Positions 23,710-33,136 are shown, counted from the first letter of the stretch. The stretch is DNA of 64,000 nucleotides from AP-15 sp035538335 (GCA_035538335.1 DATLKN010000018.1:12528-76527), one strand, 5' to 3'. The notes: generated by a model from the letters alone, not told the origin. Numbers and translations are program-made.

Positions 23710-24134
23710 TGCCCGAAGACAGCGCCGCCGACGAGCAGACCGCGGCCGCCGGCGGAGCCGAGCGCTCCTTCGCCGCGCTGCTGGCGGATGTCGCGGCCGA
23801 AGCGGGGTTGTTGCTGCGGCAGGAAGTCGCTCTGCTGAAGGCCGAACTCGCGGAAAAGCGCGGCATGCTCGGACGCGGCGCGGTACTGCTCGCCCTCGGC
23901 GCCTTTATCGCATTCGGCGGCTTCCTCGCGCTGCTCGCGGCCGCGGCGGCGGGTCTTGCCGAGGCGATGCCGGTGTGGGCGGCGGCCCTGATCGTCGGGA
24001 TCGCCGCGCTCTTTATCGGCGGCGTCCTCGCCTATCTCGGCCGGCGGCGGCTCGCCGCTCGCGATCTCGTGCCGAGGCGGACCCTCAATTCGCTGCGCGA
24101 GGACGAGGCCTGGGTGCGCGAACAGTTTCGTTGA
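23709..24134 (+). CDS. phage-holin-family / DUF1469 membrane protein
   Basis: 141 residues. A leading acidic stretch is followed by 'LLADVAAEAGLLLRQEVALLKAELAEK', the classic amphipathic helix of DUF1469 (holin superfamily III), then two membrane helices ('GAVLLALGAFIAFGGFLALLAAAAAGL', 'MPVWAAALIVGIAALFIGGVLAYLG'). Despite the family name these are chromosomal membrane proteins, usually next to DUF883/DUF3618 genes as here, and are linked to envelope stress in several bacteria. ATG 23709 overlaps the previous stop. Confidence 0.8.
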   Translation: MPEDSAADEQTAAAGGAERSFAALLADVAAEAGLLLRQEVALLKAELAEKRGMLGRGAVLLALGAFIAFGGFLALLAAAAAGLAEAMPVWAAALIVGIAALFIGGVLAYLGRRRLAARDLVPRRTLNSLREDEAWVREQFR

Positions 24135-24152
24135 TCACGGAAGGCAATCGCC

Positions 24153-24626
24153 ATGACGAGGGAAATGAAGGCAAGTGAAATCGCCCGAACGACGATCGGC
24201 GACACGCTGCGCGCCAACCCGATCCCGCTCGCTCTTGTCGGGCTCGGCCTCGCCTGGCTGCTCGCGCAAAATACCGGGGTCGTCGACAACGTGTTGACGG
24301 ACGGGCGGTTGCGCGCGGCGCGGCGGCGGATCGGCGAGACGATCGGCCTCAAGGCGGGCAACGGCGTGGCGGCGACGAAGGCGGAAGCCGAAGGCTGGGT
24401 GCACCAGGCGACGGACGCCGCGCGCGGCGCCGTGCGCACGGTGCGCGGCTCCGCCGCCGTCGAACGCGCCGGGCAGGTCGCGGGCGAGGCCGGCGAGCGC
24501 GCCTCGCAGCTCGGCGATCTCGTCGCCGATGCGATGGAGCGCCATCCGCTGTTGGTCGGCGCTCTCGGCCTCGTCTCGGGGGCGGCGCTCGCCTCGTTGC
24601 TGCCGCCGGGCAGACGCCCTTCATAG
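24153..24626 (+). CDS. DUF3618-like membrane protein
   Basis: 157 residues: 'MTREMKASEIARTTIGDTLRANPIPLALVGLGLAWLL' at the N-terminus (helix plus membrane segment), a long charged helical middle, and 'ERHPLLVGALGLVSGAALASLLPP' as a second membrane segment. This two-anchor design with the 'NPIPLALVGLGLAWLL' text is typical of DUF3618 proteins found beside DUF1469 genes. Third gene of the cluster, 18 bases after the second, so one operon. Proposed role: inner-membrane stabilisation; mechanism unknown. Confidence 0.75.
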   Translation: MTREMKASEIARTTIGDTLRANPIPLALVGLGLAWLLAQNTGVVDNVLTDGRLRAARRRIGETIGLKAGNGVAATKAEAEGWVHQATDAARGAVRTVRGSAAVERAGQVAGEAGERASQLGDLVADAMERHPLLVGALGLVSGAALASLLPPGRRPS

Positions 24627-24730
24627 CGGGCCTCGGCGGGCGGTTGAACGGGCCGGAGAACGCTTGCCTTCTGCGCGCCTTTACCTAATCTCGGCGGCGC
24701 CGGAACGCGCCGGCCAACCAACGAGGATCG

Positions 24731-25207
24731 ATGATGCGGTGGTCTAACCTCGCCGGGCCTGCGGCTCTTCTCTCTCTCGGCATGCTCCTGTCGGCGCCCG
24801 GGGTCGCCTCCGCGCAGGCGCCGCCGCCGGCCGAGGCGGAACGGATGCACGCCTGCATCTGCCTCAAGCAGGCGATGCGGGCGATGCGCTCGACGATGAC
24901 GGCCAAGACCAGCGCACTCGCCGCGGTGCGCGCGGACCTCGCCGACCTCGACGCGCAACTGGCGCGAGCGCGCCCGCAGGTCGACCCCAACAACCCGGAA
25001 TCGGTCGCGCGCTACAAGGCGCTGCTCGAGCGCCGCGACGCCGTGTTCCAGCGCTCGACCGGTCCGATCGTGGGAGACGCCCAGAATTCGGTCGCGAGCT
25101 TCAACGCCACCGTCAACCGCTACAACGAGGAATGCGCGCACCGCCCGTATTATCCCGCACTCGACGCGCAGATCCGGGCGAACCTGTCCTGCCCGCCGAT
25201 CGAGTAA
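24731..25207 (+). CDS. secreted hypothetical protein with predicted coiled coil
   Basis: 158 residues from ATG 24731 or 24734. A signal peptide ('LAGPAALLSLGMLLSAPGVASAQA') is followed by a Cys-containing helix 'MHACICLKQAMRAMRS', a coiled-coil-like stretch of heptads ('TSALAAVRADLADLDAQLARARPQV') and 'FNATVNRYNEEC...LSCPP'. Four Cys residues in the mature part could form disulfides in the periplasm. I do not recognise the family. The gene is followed by converging hisI, 15 bases away. Confidence 0.7.
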   Translation: MMRWSNLAGPAALLSLGMLLSAPGVASAQAPPPAEAERMHACICLKQAMRAMRSTMTAKTSALAAVRADLADLDAQLARARPQVDPNNPESVARYKALLERRDAVFQRSTGPIVGDAQNSVASFNATVNRYNEECAHRPYYPALDAQIRANLSCPPIE

Positions 25208-25222
25208 GCCGCGGCTCGCCCC

Positions 25223-25627
25223 TCAGCTCCCCGCTTCGGGGTAAAGCTCTTCGGGGGCGATTTCGGGCTCGGCGATCGTCACCCAGCCGCCGTCGCGCCA
25301 GGCGCGAAAGAAGCAGCTGCGCCGCCCGGTATGGCAGGCGACCCCCGTCTGCTCGATGCGCAGCACGACGGCATCGCCGTCGCAATCGAGGCGCAGCTCG
25401 ACGAGCCGCTGCACCTGCCCCGAGGTCTCGCCCTTGCGCCACAGCCGCCCGCGCGAGCGCGACCAATAGCAGGCGCGGCCTTCGGCGAGGCTCGTGCGCA
25501 CCGCCTCGCGGTTCATCCAGGCCAGCATCAGAACCTCGCCGCTGTCGTGCTGCTGCGCGATCGCCGGCACCAGCCCGTCCGGACCGAATTGGATCTCGTC
25601 GAGCGCGCGCTCGATGGCTTTGCTCAC
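25223..25627 (-). CDS. hisI: phosphoribosyl-AMP cyclohydrolase
   Basis: Third step of histidine biosynthesis: opens the purine ring of phosphoribosyl-AMP. 134 residues, a normal stand-alone size. Diagnostic text is complete: 'MLAWMNREAV', 'ACYWSRSRGRLWRKGETSG', the metal site 'DCDGDAVVLRIEQTGVACHTGRRSCFFR' with Cys and Asp zinc/magnesium ligands. Isolated from other his genes here. ATG 25627 lies 19 bases after the Rieske gene on the same strand. Confidence 0.95.
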   Translation of the reverse strand: MSKAIERALDEIQFGPDGLVPAIAQQHDSGEVLMLAWMNREAVRTSLAEGRACYWSRSRGRLWRKGETSGQVQRLVELRLDCDGDAVVLRIEQTGVACHTGRRSCFFRAWRDGGWVTIAEPEIAPEELYPEAGS

Positions 25628-25646
25628 TCTGCCACCTCCGAACTCG

Positions 25647-26693
25647 TCAGCTGCGCCATTTGAGGATGCGCGGGGCGACCGGATTGACGAAGGCGCGGCC
25701 TTCGGCGCGGGCGCGGCGGTATTCCCGCTTCAGCCGATAATACCATTTCGCCTGGGTGTCGGCGTCGTCGATCAGCATCAGCGGCGGCTCGAAAGCGAGC
25801 CCCGTCTGCTGCCGCGTCATGATGTCCCGGTCCTGGCGCAGGAAGGCGCGCACATAGGGGCGCAGCAGCGGCTTCAGCAAATCGAGCCAGCGCGAGCGCC
25901 AATAGATGCAGTGATTGATCTCGGTCAGCTTGTCGTCGATCGGCGTGATCGCGGTCAGGTTGACGACGCTGTTGCGGCCGGCGCGCACCCGCTCGAGCCG
26001 CACGCTCGGCAGGCGGAAGGCGATCTCCGTCTCGGTCCGGCCGCCGAGGAGCCGATAGGCGCGCGAGTTGCTCGACGGCGCGTGCCGGCTCATCGTGAAG
26101 CCGAAGGGCGAGGGCTCGAACGCCTTCGCCTTTTCGTGCACCGATTGGCGCGAGCGCCACCACCAGGCGCGGTGCACGAAGGGACCGTGCGCCGGGTCCA
26201 TCAGCCCGACGACGGCGTGGTCGATGGCGGCGGCGAAGCGCACGCTCTCGACGAGCCGCGGCGCGGCGGCGAGCGGCTCGCCCGCGAATTCGCCGACCAG
26301 CGGGATCGCCGGCGCCGCGGCAGGGTCGTCGCCGAAATACACCCAGACATTGCCCTCGACCTCGCGCACCGGATAGGCGCGCAGGCGCACCTGCCCGCGA
26401 TCGAAGTTCGAGTCGGCGGCGAGCGAGGGGATCGCGGTGCAGCGGCCCTCGGCGTCGAAGCGCCAGCCGTGGTAGCAGCATTCGATCTCGCTGCCATCGA
26501 ACTGCCCGGCGGAAAGCGGCATCGCGCGATGCGGGCAGATGTCGCGCAGCGCGAAGGCGCGGCCGGCATTGTCGCGGCCGATCAGGACCGGCTCGCCGAG
26601 CATCGTCTTCGCCAATCTCCGCCCGCGCTTCAGCCCGGCGCCGGGCGTCGCGTAATACCAAGCCTCGCGCAGCGGCGCCGCGGCCTCGTCCAC
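25647..26693 (-). CDS. Rieske non-haem iron oxygenase, alpha-subunit type
   Basis: 348 residues from GTG 26693 (GGGAGAGG site). The N-terminal Rieske domain binds a [2Fe-2S] cluster through 'CPH' (C53, H55) and 'CCYHGW' (C72, H75). The C-terminal catalytic domain carries 'DHAVVGLMDPAHGPFVH', consistent with the mononuclear-iron His ligands. Its size and single-subunit look match aromatic demethylases and PaO/VanA-like oxygenases. It needs a reductase encoded elsewhere. The substrate cannot be read; the link with hisI downstream is probably incidental. Confidence 0.85.
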   Translation of the reverse strand: MDEAAAPLREAWYYATPGAGLKRGRRLAKTMLGEPVLIGRDNAGRAFALRDICPHRAMPLSAGQFDGSEIECCYHGWRFDAEGRCTAIPSLAADSNFDRGQVRLRAYPVREVEGNVWVYFGDDPAAAPAIPLVGEFAGEPLAAAPRLVESVRFAAAIDHAVVGLMDPAHGPFVHRAWWWRSRQSVHEKAKAFEPSPFGFTMSRHAPSSNSRAYRLLGGRTETEIAFRLPSVRLERVRAGRNSVVNLTAITPIDDKLTEINHCIYWRSRWLDLLKPLLRPYVRAFLRQDRDIMTRQQTGLAFEPPLMLIDDADTQAKWYYRLKREYRRARAEGRAFVNPVAPRILKWRS

Positions 26694-26829
26694 TATCCTC
26701 TCCCGATGTTGCGCCGCCCAGTATATGCGTTTTCGGCAAAGCGCGGGCGAGCCCTCTCGACGAGCTATCCGCCGGGTTCGCCGCGGGCTATTTTTGCGTC
26801 ATGTGTCCCTCGCAGCCGCAGCCTCGCCG

Positions 26830-27795
26830 GTGATCCGCGTCATCCGCCATCCCGGCCCCGATTCCGGCCATCCCCGCGGCGCGGTGCTGGCGATGGGCAA
26901 TTTCGACGGCGTGCACCAGGGGCACGCGGCGCTGATCGGCCATGCCCGGGAGCGCGCCCGCACCGAGGGCCGGCCGGTCGCCGTCCTGACCTTCGAGCCG
27001 CACCCGCGCGGCGTCTTCCGCCCGGCGACGGAGCCGTTTCGCCTGACCCCGTTCCGCGTCAAGGAGCGCGAGCTGGCACGGCTCGGCGTCGAACTCCTCT
27101 TCGTGCAGCATTTCGACATGGCCTTCGCGGCGATCAGCGCCGAAGCCTTCATCGAAGAGACCCTCGCGCGGGCGATCGGCGCGGCGCACATCGTCGTCGG
27201 CTACAGCTGCACCTTCGGCAAGGGGCGGCGCGGCACGCCGGAGCTGTTGCGCGAGGCGGCGGCGCGCTCGGGTTTCGGCGTCACCGTGCTCGATCCCGTC
27301 CGCGGCAGCGATGCGACGGTCTATTCCTCGACCCATATCCGCGAATTGCTGAAGGCCGGCAACCCACGGCAGGCCGCGGCCCTGCTCGGCCGCTTCTGGG
27401 AGATCGACGGGCGCGTCATGCAGGGCGACCGGCGCGGCCGCGGACTCGGCTTTCCGACCGCCAATCTGGGGCTCGGCGAATACCTGCACCCGCGGCTCGG
27501 CGTCTATGCGGTGCGGGTGCGCGGCGACGGCCCGGACGACCCGCTTTCCGGCGCCGCCGCCGACGGCGTCGCCAATCTCGGGCTGCGGCCCACCGTCGGC
27601 GGGCTCGAACCCCGGCTCGAGGCGCATCTCTTCGACCGCGACCTCGACCTCTACGGGCGGCACTTGCGCGTCGCCTTTGTCGATTTCATCCGCGAAGAGC
27701 GCAAGTTCTCCGGGCTCGACGCGCTGAAGGCGCAGATCGCCGAGGACGCGGCCCGCGCCCGCGCCATCCTCGCCGAGACGCCGGCTTTCGAATAA
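26830..27795 (+). CDS. ribF: bifunctional riboflavin kinase / FAD synthetase
   Basis: Makes FMN then FAD. N-terminal FAD synthetase domain with the nucleotidyltransferase motif 'AMGNFDGVHQGHAAL' and 'YSSTHIRELL'; C-terminal riboflavin kinase with 'GRGLGFPTANL' and 'GVYAVRV'. GTG 26830 (VIRVIRHP) is preferred, giving 321 residues; an open extension back to 26725 is not family-like. The order ribF-ileS-lspA is shared across many Proteobacteria. Confidence 0.93.
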   Translation: MIRVIRHPGPDSGHPRGAVLAMGNFDGVHQGHAALIGHARERARTEGRPVAVLTFEPHPRGVFRPATEPFRLTPFRVKERELARLGVELLFVQHFDMAFAAISAEAFIEETLARAIGAAHIVVGYSCTFGKGRRGTPELLREAAARSGFGVTVLDPVRGSDATVYSSTHIRELLKAGNPRQAAALLGRFWEIDGRVMQGDRRGRGLGFPTANLGLGEYLHPRLGVYAVRVRGDGPDDPLSGAAADGVANLGLRPTVGGLEPRLEAHLFDRDLDLYGRHLRVAFVDFIREERKFSGLDALKAQIAEDAARARAILAETPAFE

Positions 27796-27810
27796 CCGTC
27801 CCGTCGACCT

Positions 27811-27886
27811 CGGGATTGCTTCGCTTCGCTCGCAATGACACCTCTCAGGCCGTCATTGCGAGGAGCGGAGCGACGAAGCAATCCCG
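27811..27886. repeat. palindromic intergenic repeat, family B (copy 1)
   Basis: 'gggattgcttcg' ... 'cgcaatgac' followed after a short spacer by its inverted form 'gtcattgcgagg' ... 'cgaagcaatccc'. The complete inverted repeat lies between ribF and ileS and could form a long hairpin in the transcript. Half-copies occur at 45717 and 46040 around a GIY-YIG gene. Confidence 0.8.
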
Positions 27887-27968
27887 ATGGCGCGCCGGGA
27901 GCGCCCTTCGTTGACGGGCCGCGGCCCCGTCCCTATTTTCGCCGCTCCCGTTCCGGAAAGCGTGGCTG

Positions 27969-30812
27969 ATGCCAACGGATTATCGTCCGACCGTCTTTTT
28001 GCCGAAGACCCAATTCCCGATGCGCGGCGATCTGCCGAACCGCGAGCCCTTGCTGCTCGAGCGCTGGGAAAAGATGAGGCTCTACCAGCGCCTGCGCGAA
28101 ATCTCGCAGGGCCGCGAGAAATTCGTCTTGCACGACGGGCCGCCCTACGCCAATGGCGACCTGCATATCGGCCACGCCCTCAACAAGATCCTGAAGGACG
28201 TCATCAACCGGGCGCAGCAGATGCTGGGCAAGGACGCGCCCTATGTGCCGGGCTGGGACTGCCACGGCCTGCCGATCGAATGGAAGATCGAGGAGGAATA
28301 CCGCGCGAAGAAGCGCTCGAGGGACGAGGTGCCGATCGCCGAGTTCCGCCGCCAGTGCCGCGAATTCGCCGCCTACTGGATCGACGAGCAGCGCCGCCAG
28401 TTCAAGCGCTTGGGCGTCGTCGGCGATTGGGACAACCCCTATACGACGATGGCCTACGAGGCGGAGGCGCAGATCGTCCGCGAGCTCGGCAAGTTCCTCC
28501 TCTCGGGCGGGCTCTACAAGGGCAAGAAGCCGGTCCTCTGGTCGGTCGTCGAACAGACTGCGCTCGCCGACGCCGAGGTCGAATACCACGACCATAAATC
28601 GACGACCGTCTGGGTGCGCTTTCCGATCGAACGGGCGAGCCGGCCGAGCGTCGGCGGCGCGGCGGCCCTCATCTGGACGACGACGCCGTGGACCCTGCCC
28701 GGCAACCGCGCGATCGCCTTCAGCGCCGATCTCGACTATTGCGTCGTCCGCGTCGACAAAGCGGCGGAAGGAAGCCGCGCCCGCGTCGGCGAAAAGCTGC
28801 TCCTCGCCCGATCTCTAGTCGCCGAAGTCACAAAAGAGGCCGGGATCGAGGCGCATACGGTCCTCGACGGCTTTCCCGGGACGGCACTTTCCGGGACGCT
28901 CGTGCGCCATCCGCTTTTCGGCCAAGGCTATGATTTCCCCGTGCCGCTCCTGCCCGCCGGCTTTGTCGTCGAGGATCAGGGGACAGGGCTCGTCCACATC
29001 AATCCCGGCGCCGGCGCCGACGATTTCGAACTGGGCCAGGCGCATGGGCTCGAAAGCCCGGACACGGTCGGGCCCGACGGCGTCTATCTGCCGAGCGTGC
29101 CGCTCTTCGCCGGGCGGACGGTCTACCGCTCGAACGGCAAGCCGGGCGACGCCAACGAGGCGGTGATCGCTGCGCTGGAGGCGAGGGGCGCGCTCTTGGC
29201 CCGCGGCACCCTCGTCCATTCCTATCCGCATTCCTGGCGCTCGAAGGCGCCGCTGATTTTCCGCAACACGCCGCAATGGTTCATCAGCATGGAGACGAAC
29301 GGGCTGCGGCGGAAGGCGCTGGAGGCGATCGCGGCGACCCGCTGGATCCCGCCGCAAGGGCGCAACCGGATCGAGGCGATGGTCGAGAGCCGGCCCGACT
29401 GGTGCGTCTCGCGGCAGCGTGCCTGGGGCGTGCCGCTCGCGATCTTCACGCATCGCGAAACGGGCGCGGTATTGCGCGATCCCGCCGTAGTCGAGCGCGT
29501 CGCGCAGGCCGTCGAGAAGGCGGGGGCCGATGTCTGGTTCACCGCCGACCCGGCGCAGTTTCTCGGCAACGAATACCGCGCCGAGGATTGGGAGAGGGTC
29601 ACCGACATCGTCGAAGTGTGGTTCGATTCCGGCTCGACCCACGCCTTCGTGCTCGAGCGGCGGCCGGAACTCGAATGGCCGGCCTCGCTCTATCTCGAGG
29701 GCTCGGACCAGCATCGCGGCTGGTTTCAGTCTTCGCTCCTCGAATCCTGCGGCACGCGCGGCCGCGCGCCCTACGAGGCGGTGCTGACGCACGGCTTCGT
29801 GCTCGACGAGCAGGGCCGCAAGATGTCGAAATCCTTGGGCAACATCACCGCGCCGCAGGATGTGATGAAGCAGTCGGGCGCCGACATCCTGCGGCTCTGG
29901 GTCGTCGCCTCGGACTATTCCGAGGATCTGCGCATCGGCCCCGAGATCCTCAAATACCAGAGCGAGATCTATCGCCGGATGCGCAACACGCTGCGCTATC
30001 TGTTGGGCGCGCTCGACGGGTTTTCCGAGGCCGAGCGGGTCGAACCGGCCTCGATGCCAGAGCTCGAACGCTGGGTACTGCACCGCCTCGCGGAACTCGA
30101 CCGGCTGGTGCGGCGCGCGATCGAGGCCTACGACTTCCACGCGATGTTCACGGCGCTGCATAATTTCTGCGCCACCGACCTGTCGGCCTTTTATTTCGAC
30201 GTGCGCAAGGACCGGCTTTATTGCGACGCGCCCGAAGACGCGCGCCGGCGCGCCGTGCGCGCGGTGCTCGACCGCCTCTTCGACTGCCTCGCGCGCTGGC
30301 TCGCTCCGGTCTTGTGCTTCACGGCCGAGGAAGCTTGGCTCGCCCGGCACGGCGACGATCCCGGCCGCAGCATCCACCTAGAACTCTTCCCCGCGGTCCC
30401 GGGGGCCTGGTACGACGAGGCGCTCGCCGACCGCTGGGCGCGGTTGCGCGATCTGCGCCGCGTCGTCACCGGCGCGCTCGAACAGGAGCGCGGCGCGAAG
30501 CGGCTGGGCTCCAGTCTCGAAGCCGCGGTCGAACTGTACGTGCCGGCGGAAATGCTCGACCTCGTCCGCGGCGTCGACCTCGCGGAATTGTGCATCATCT
30601 CGGCCGGCACCGTGCGCGCCGCGCCGGTCCCGCGGGACGCCTTCACGCTCCCCGATATTCCCGGCGTCGGGGTGCGCGTATCGGCCGCGCCCGGGGCACG
30701 CTGCGAGCGCTGCTGGCGGGTGCTGCCGGAGGTCGGCGAGGCGCCGCCCGGCGATCTGTGCCGCCGCTGCCGCGGCGTCCTCGATGACGCCGCCGCGCCG
30801 GGCGGCCGTTGA
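27969..30812 (+). CDS. ileS: isoleucine-tRNA ligase
   Basis: Charges tRNA-Ile in the cytoplasm. 947 residues, full family length. Class I signatures: HIGH at 66-69 and KMSKS at 618-622; editing domain with 'TTTPWTLPGNRAIAF'; C-terminal zinc finger 'CERCW...CRRC' near residues 912-934. The HIGH-type sequence and C-terminal zinc place it with the bacterial (type 1) enzymes, the mupirocin-sensitive class. Stop and next start overlap (TGATG), so it is coupled to lspA. Confidence 0.97.
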   Translation: MPTDYRPTVFLPKTQFPMRGDLPNREPLLLERWEKMRLYQRLREISQGREKFVLHDGPPYANGDLHIGHALNKILKDVINRAQQMLGKDAPYVPGWDCHGLPIEWKIEEEYRAKKRSRDEVPIAEFRRQCREFAAYWIDEQRRQFKRLGVVGDWDNPYTTMAYEAEAQIVRELGKFLLSGGLYKGKKPVLWSVVEQTALADAEVEYHDHKSTTVWVRFPIERASRPSVGGAAALIWTTTPWTLPGNRAIAFSADLDYCVVRVDKAAEGSRARVGEKLLLARSLVAEVTKEAGIEAHTVLDGFPGTALSGTLVRHPLFGQGYDFPVPLLPAGFVVEDQGTGLVHINPGAGADDFELGQAHGLESPDTVGPDGVYLPSVPLFAGRTVYRSNGKPGDANEAVIAALEARGALLARGTLVHSYPHSWRSKAPLIFRNTPQWFISMETNGLRRKALEAIAATRWIPPQGRNRIEAMVESRPDWCVSRQRAWGVPLAIFTHRETGAVLRDPAVVERVAQAVEKAGADVWFTADPAQFLGNEYRAEDWERVTDIVEVWFDSGSTHAFVLERRPELEWPASLYLEGSDQHRGWFQSSLLESCGTRGRAPYEAVLTHGFVLDEQGRKMSKSLGNITAPQDVMKQSGADILRLWVVASDYSEDLRIGPEILKYQSEIYRRMRNTLRYLLGALDGFSEAERVEPASMPELERWVLHRLAELDRLVRRAIEAYDFHAMFTALHNFCATDLSAFYFDVRKDRLYCDAPEDARRRAVRAVLDRLFDCLARWLAPVLCFTAEEAWLARHGDDPGRSIHLELFPAVPGAWYDEALADRWARLRDLRRVVTGALEQERGAKRLGSSLEAAVELYVPAEMLDLVRGVDLAELCIISAGTVRAAPVPRDAFTLPDIPGVGVRVSAAPGARCERCWRVLPEVGEAPPGDLCRRCRGVLDDAAAPGGR

Positions 30813-31288
30813 TGTGGCGCCGCGGCCTCGCCGCCGCACTCCTCGTCACGCTTCTCGATCAGCTGAGCAAATGGGGCGTGCGCGCCTATTTCGCCGATAG
30901 CGGCTGCGTGCCGCAGCGGCAGCGGATCAGCTCGTTCTTCGACCTCGTCATCACCTGCAACCGCGGCATGAGCTTCGGCCTCTTCAACGACGGCGGCGGG
31001 CTCAATGCGCTGGTGTTTTCGCTGGTCGCCGCGGCGATCATCCTGCTGCTGATATTTTGGCTGTCACGGGTTTCGAGCCCGTTCCTGGCGATAGCAATCG
31101 GCTTTATCGTCGGCGGCGCGGCCGGCAATGTTATCGACCGGCTGCGCTTTGGCGCCGTCGTCGATTTTCTTTATTTCCATTTAGGATTATGGTATTGGCC
31201 GGCATTCAATCTTGCCGATAGTGCGATTTCCGTTGGCGTCGTCGCTATGCTGATCGACGGCTTGCTTTTGCATAAAGAAGCGCATTAA
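30812..31288 (+). CDS. lspA: lipoprotein signal peptidase (signal peptidase II)
   Basis: Inner-membrane aspartyl protease that cleaves prolipoproteins ahead of the lipid-modified Cys. 158 residues, four hydrophobic segments, catalytic dyad D109 ('GNVIDR') and D136 ('NLADSAI'). Start ATG 30812 shares bases with the ileS stop; a TTG one codon earlier is also possible. The next gene is a lipoprotein and therefore a substrate. Confidence 0.96.
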   Translation: MWRRGLAAALLVTLLDQLSKWGVRAYFADSGCVPQRQRISSFFDLVITCNRGMSFGLFNDGGGLNALVFSLVAAAIILLLIFWLSRVSSPFLAIAIGFIVGGAAGNVIDRLRFGAVVDFLYFHLGLWYWPAFNLADSAISVGVVAMLIDGLLLHKEAH

Positions 31289-31313
31289 AAGAAACGCGGG
31301 AGGGGCTTCTATC

Positions 31314-31790
31314 ATGTTCATGCGAGATCCGCGCTGGCGGGCGCGCAGTGCTGTCGTCGCCGCGGCCGGCCTGTGCCTGGCCGTGGCCCCGATGCTCGCA
31401 GGCTGCGACAGCTTCAAACAGGCGATCGGGCTCGAGCGGGTGGCGCCTGACGAGTTTTCGGTGGAAAACCAGCCGCCGTTGACGATTCCGCCAGAGTTCG
31501 CCCTGCGTCCGCCGAAACCGGGGGCGCCGCGGCCGCAACAGACGAAGAGCGACGAGGCGGCGCGGCATATCTTCGAAGACGCCGGCCCCGCCAAACCTGA
31601 GGACAATTCCGACTCGGCGGCGATCGAGCGGGCGGCCGCCCGTCTCGCCCGGCTCGGCCTCAATCCGGCGGCGATCGACCCGAACGGCGCGGTCGAGCAG
31701 GGCAGCCTCGCGGCCAAGCTCTTGACTTACGGCGGCGGCGGCGCCGCCGTCGAGAAACGCGAGACCGAGGTCCTGAAGGGGGTCTATTGA
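31314..31790 (+). CDS. DUF3035-family lipoprotein
   Basis: 158 residues. N-terminal signal with lipobox 'MLAGC' (Cys about 29), so it is probably lipid-anchored in the envelope. The mature text 'PDEFSVENQPPLTIPPEFALRPPKPGAPRPQ' is the DUF3035 hallmark; the C-terminus is Ala/Asp-rich. DUF3035 genes regularly follow lspA in alphaproteobacteria and lead into M16 peptidase genes, as here. Function unknown, perhaps an accessory to the two peptidases. Confidence 0.88.
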   Translation: MFMRDPRWRARSAVVAAAGLCLAVAPMLAGCDSFKQAIGLERVAPDEFSVENQPPLTIPPEFALRPPKPGAPRPQQTKSDEAARHIFEDAGPAKPEDNSDSAAIERAAARLARLGLNPAAIDPNGAVEQGSLAAKLLTYGGGGAAVEKRETEVLKGVY

Positions 31791-33136
31791 GTGTATTGCG
31801 CAGGGGCGTGCGGATCGCCGCGGCGGCGGCGGCGGCGCTGCCGCTTTGGCTCGTGCCGGCGGCGGCGGAGCGGTTTCCGGCCGAAGCCTTCACGCTGCAG
31901 AACGGCATGCAGGTCGTGGTCGTGCCGAACCATCGCTCGCCGGCCGTGACGCAGATGGTCTGGTACAAAGTCGGCTCGGCCGACGATCCGCCCGGCAAGT
32001 CCGGCATCGCCCATTTCCTCGAGCACCTGATGTTCAAGGGGACGAAAAGCTACCCGCCGGGCGCCTTCAGCGCGCTGATCGCAAAGCAGGGGGGGCGCGA
32101 CAACGCCTTCACCGCCGCCGATTACACGGCCTTCTACGAAACCGTCGCGGCCGACCGCCTGCCCCTCGCGATGCGGCTCGAAGCCGACCGCATGACCGGC
32201 CTGCAACTCGACGACAAAGTCGTGCTGCCGGAGAGAAAGGTGGTCCTCGAGGAGCGGCATATGCGCGTCGACAACAAGCCGGCGGGGATCCTCGACGAAG
32301 AGCTGAATGCGCGGCTTTTTCTGCACGAGCCTTACCGCAACCCGAACATCGGCTGGGAGGACGAGATCGAGCGGCTCGGCACCAACGACGCGCTCGCCTT
32401 CTATCGGCGCTGGTATATGCCGAACAACGCGGTCCTGGTGGTCGGCGGCGATGTCGATCCGACCTCGGTAAAGACGCTCGCCGAGCGCTGGTTCGGGCCG
32501 ACCCCGGCGCGCGCTTTGCCGCCGCGCGAGCGCGCTAGCGAGCCGCCGCATCACGCCGCCGTCCGCGTCACGATGAAGAGCGCGCATGTCGCCGTGCCGA
32601 GCTGGGAACGCCTCTACCTCGCGCCGAGCTACCGCATGGGCGCTACGGGCGAAGCCTACCCGTTGCAGGTGCTGGCCGAAATCCTCGGCGGCGGCGTCAA
32701 GTCGCGGCTTTACAAGACGCTCGTGCTCGACAAGAAGCTGGCGCTGTCGGTCGGCGCCGATTACGAGCCTGGCGCCCGCGACCTCACCAGCTTCGAGATC
32801 TACGCGACCCCGAAGGACGGCGTCGCGGTCGCCGATCTCGAAGCCGCGATCGACGGCGTGTTGCGCCGCCTGCTCGCGACCGGCGCCGCTCCCGAGGAGG
32901 TGAAGGCGGCGGAAGACCGCATGCTCGCCGCCTCCGTCTACGACGAGGACAGCCTGACGGGCCCGGCCGAGACGATCGGCGCGGGGCTGACGATCGGCTG
33001 CACGCTCGCCGATGTCGAGGCCTGGCCCGAGCGCATCGCCAAGGTCACCGCCGCCGAAGTCGATGCCGCCGCCCGCGCCGTTCTGAAGTCGCGCAATTCC
33101 GCGACCGGCGTGCTGCTGCCGGAGCGCACGTCGTGA
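31787..33136 (+). CDS. M16-family zinc metallopeptidase (active subunit)
   Basis: 449 residues with a signal peptide ('AAAAAAALPLWLVPAAA'), so periplasmic. The inverted zinc motif HxxEH is present as 'HFLEH' (76-80) with the downstream Glu ligand at 155/156 ('LEERHM'). Start appears to be TTG 31787, overlapping the stop of the lipoprotein gene (TTGA). The paired downstream gene is the catalytically dead partner. Together they resemble the bacterial heterodimeric processing-peptidase-like M16B pairs that degrade or trim peptides. Confidence 0.92.
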   Translation: MSVLRRGVRIAAAAAAALPLWLVPAAAERFPAEAFTLQNGMQVVVVPNHRSPAVTQMVWYKVGSADDPPGKSGIAHFLEHLMFKGTKSYPPGAFSALIAKQGGRDNAFTAADYTAFYETVAADRLPLAMRLEADRMTGLQLDDKVVLPERKVVLEERHMRVDNKPAGILDEELNARLFLHEPYRNPNIGWEDEIERLGTNDALAFYRRWYMPNNAVLVVGGDVDPTSVKTLAERWFGPTPARALPPRERASEPPHHAAVRVTMKSAHVAVPSWERLYLAPSYRMGATGEAYPLQVLAEILGGGVKSRLYKTLVLDKKLALSVGADYEPGARDLTSFEIYATPKDGVAVADLEAAIDGVLRRLLATGAAPEEVKAAEDRMLAASVYDEDSLTGPAETIGAGLTIGCTLADVEAWPERIAKVTAAEVDAAARAVLKSRNSATGVLLPERTS

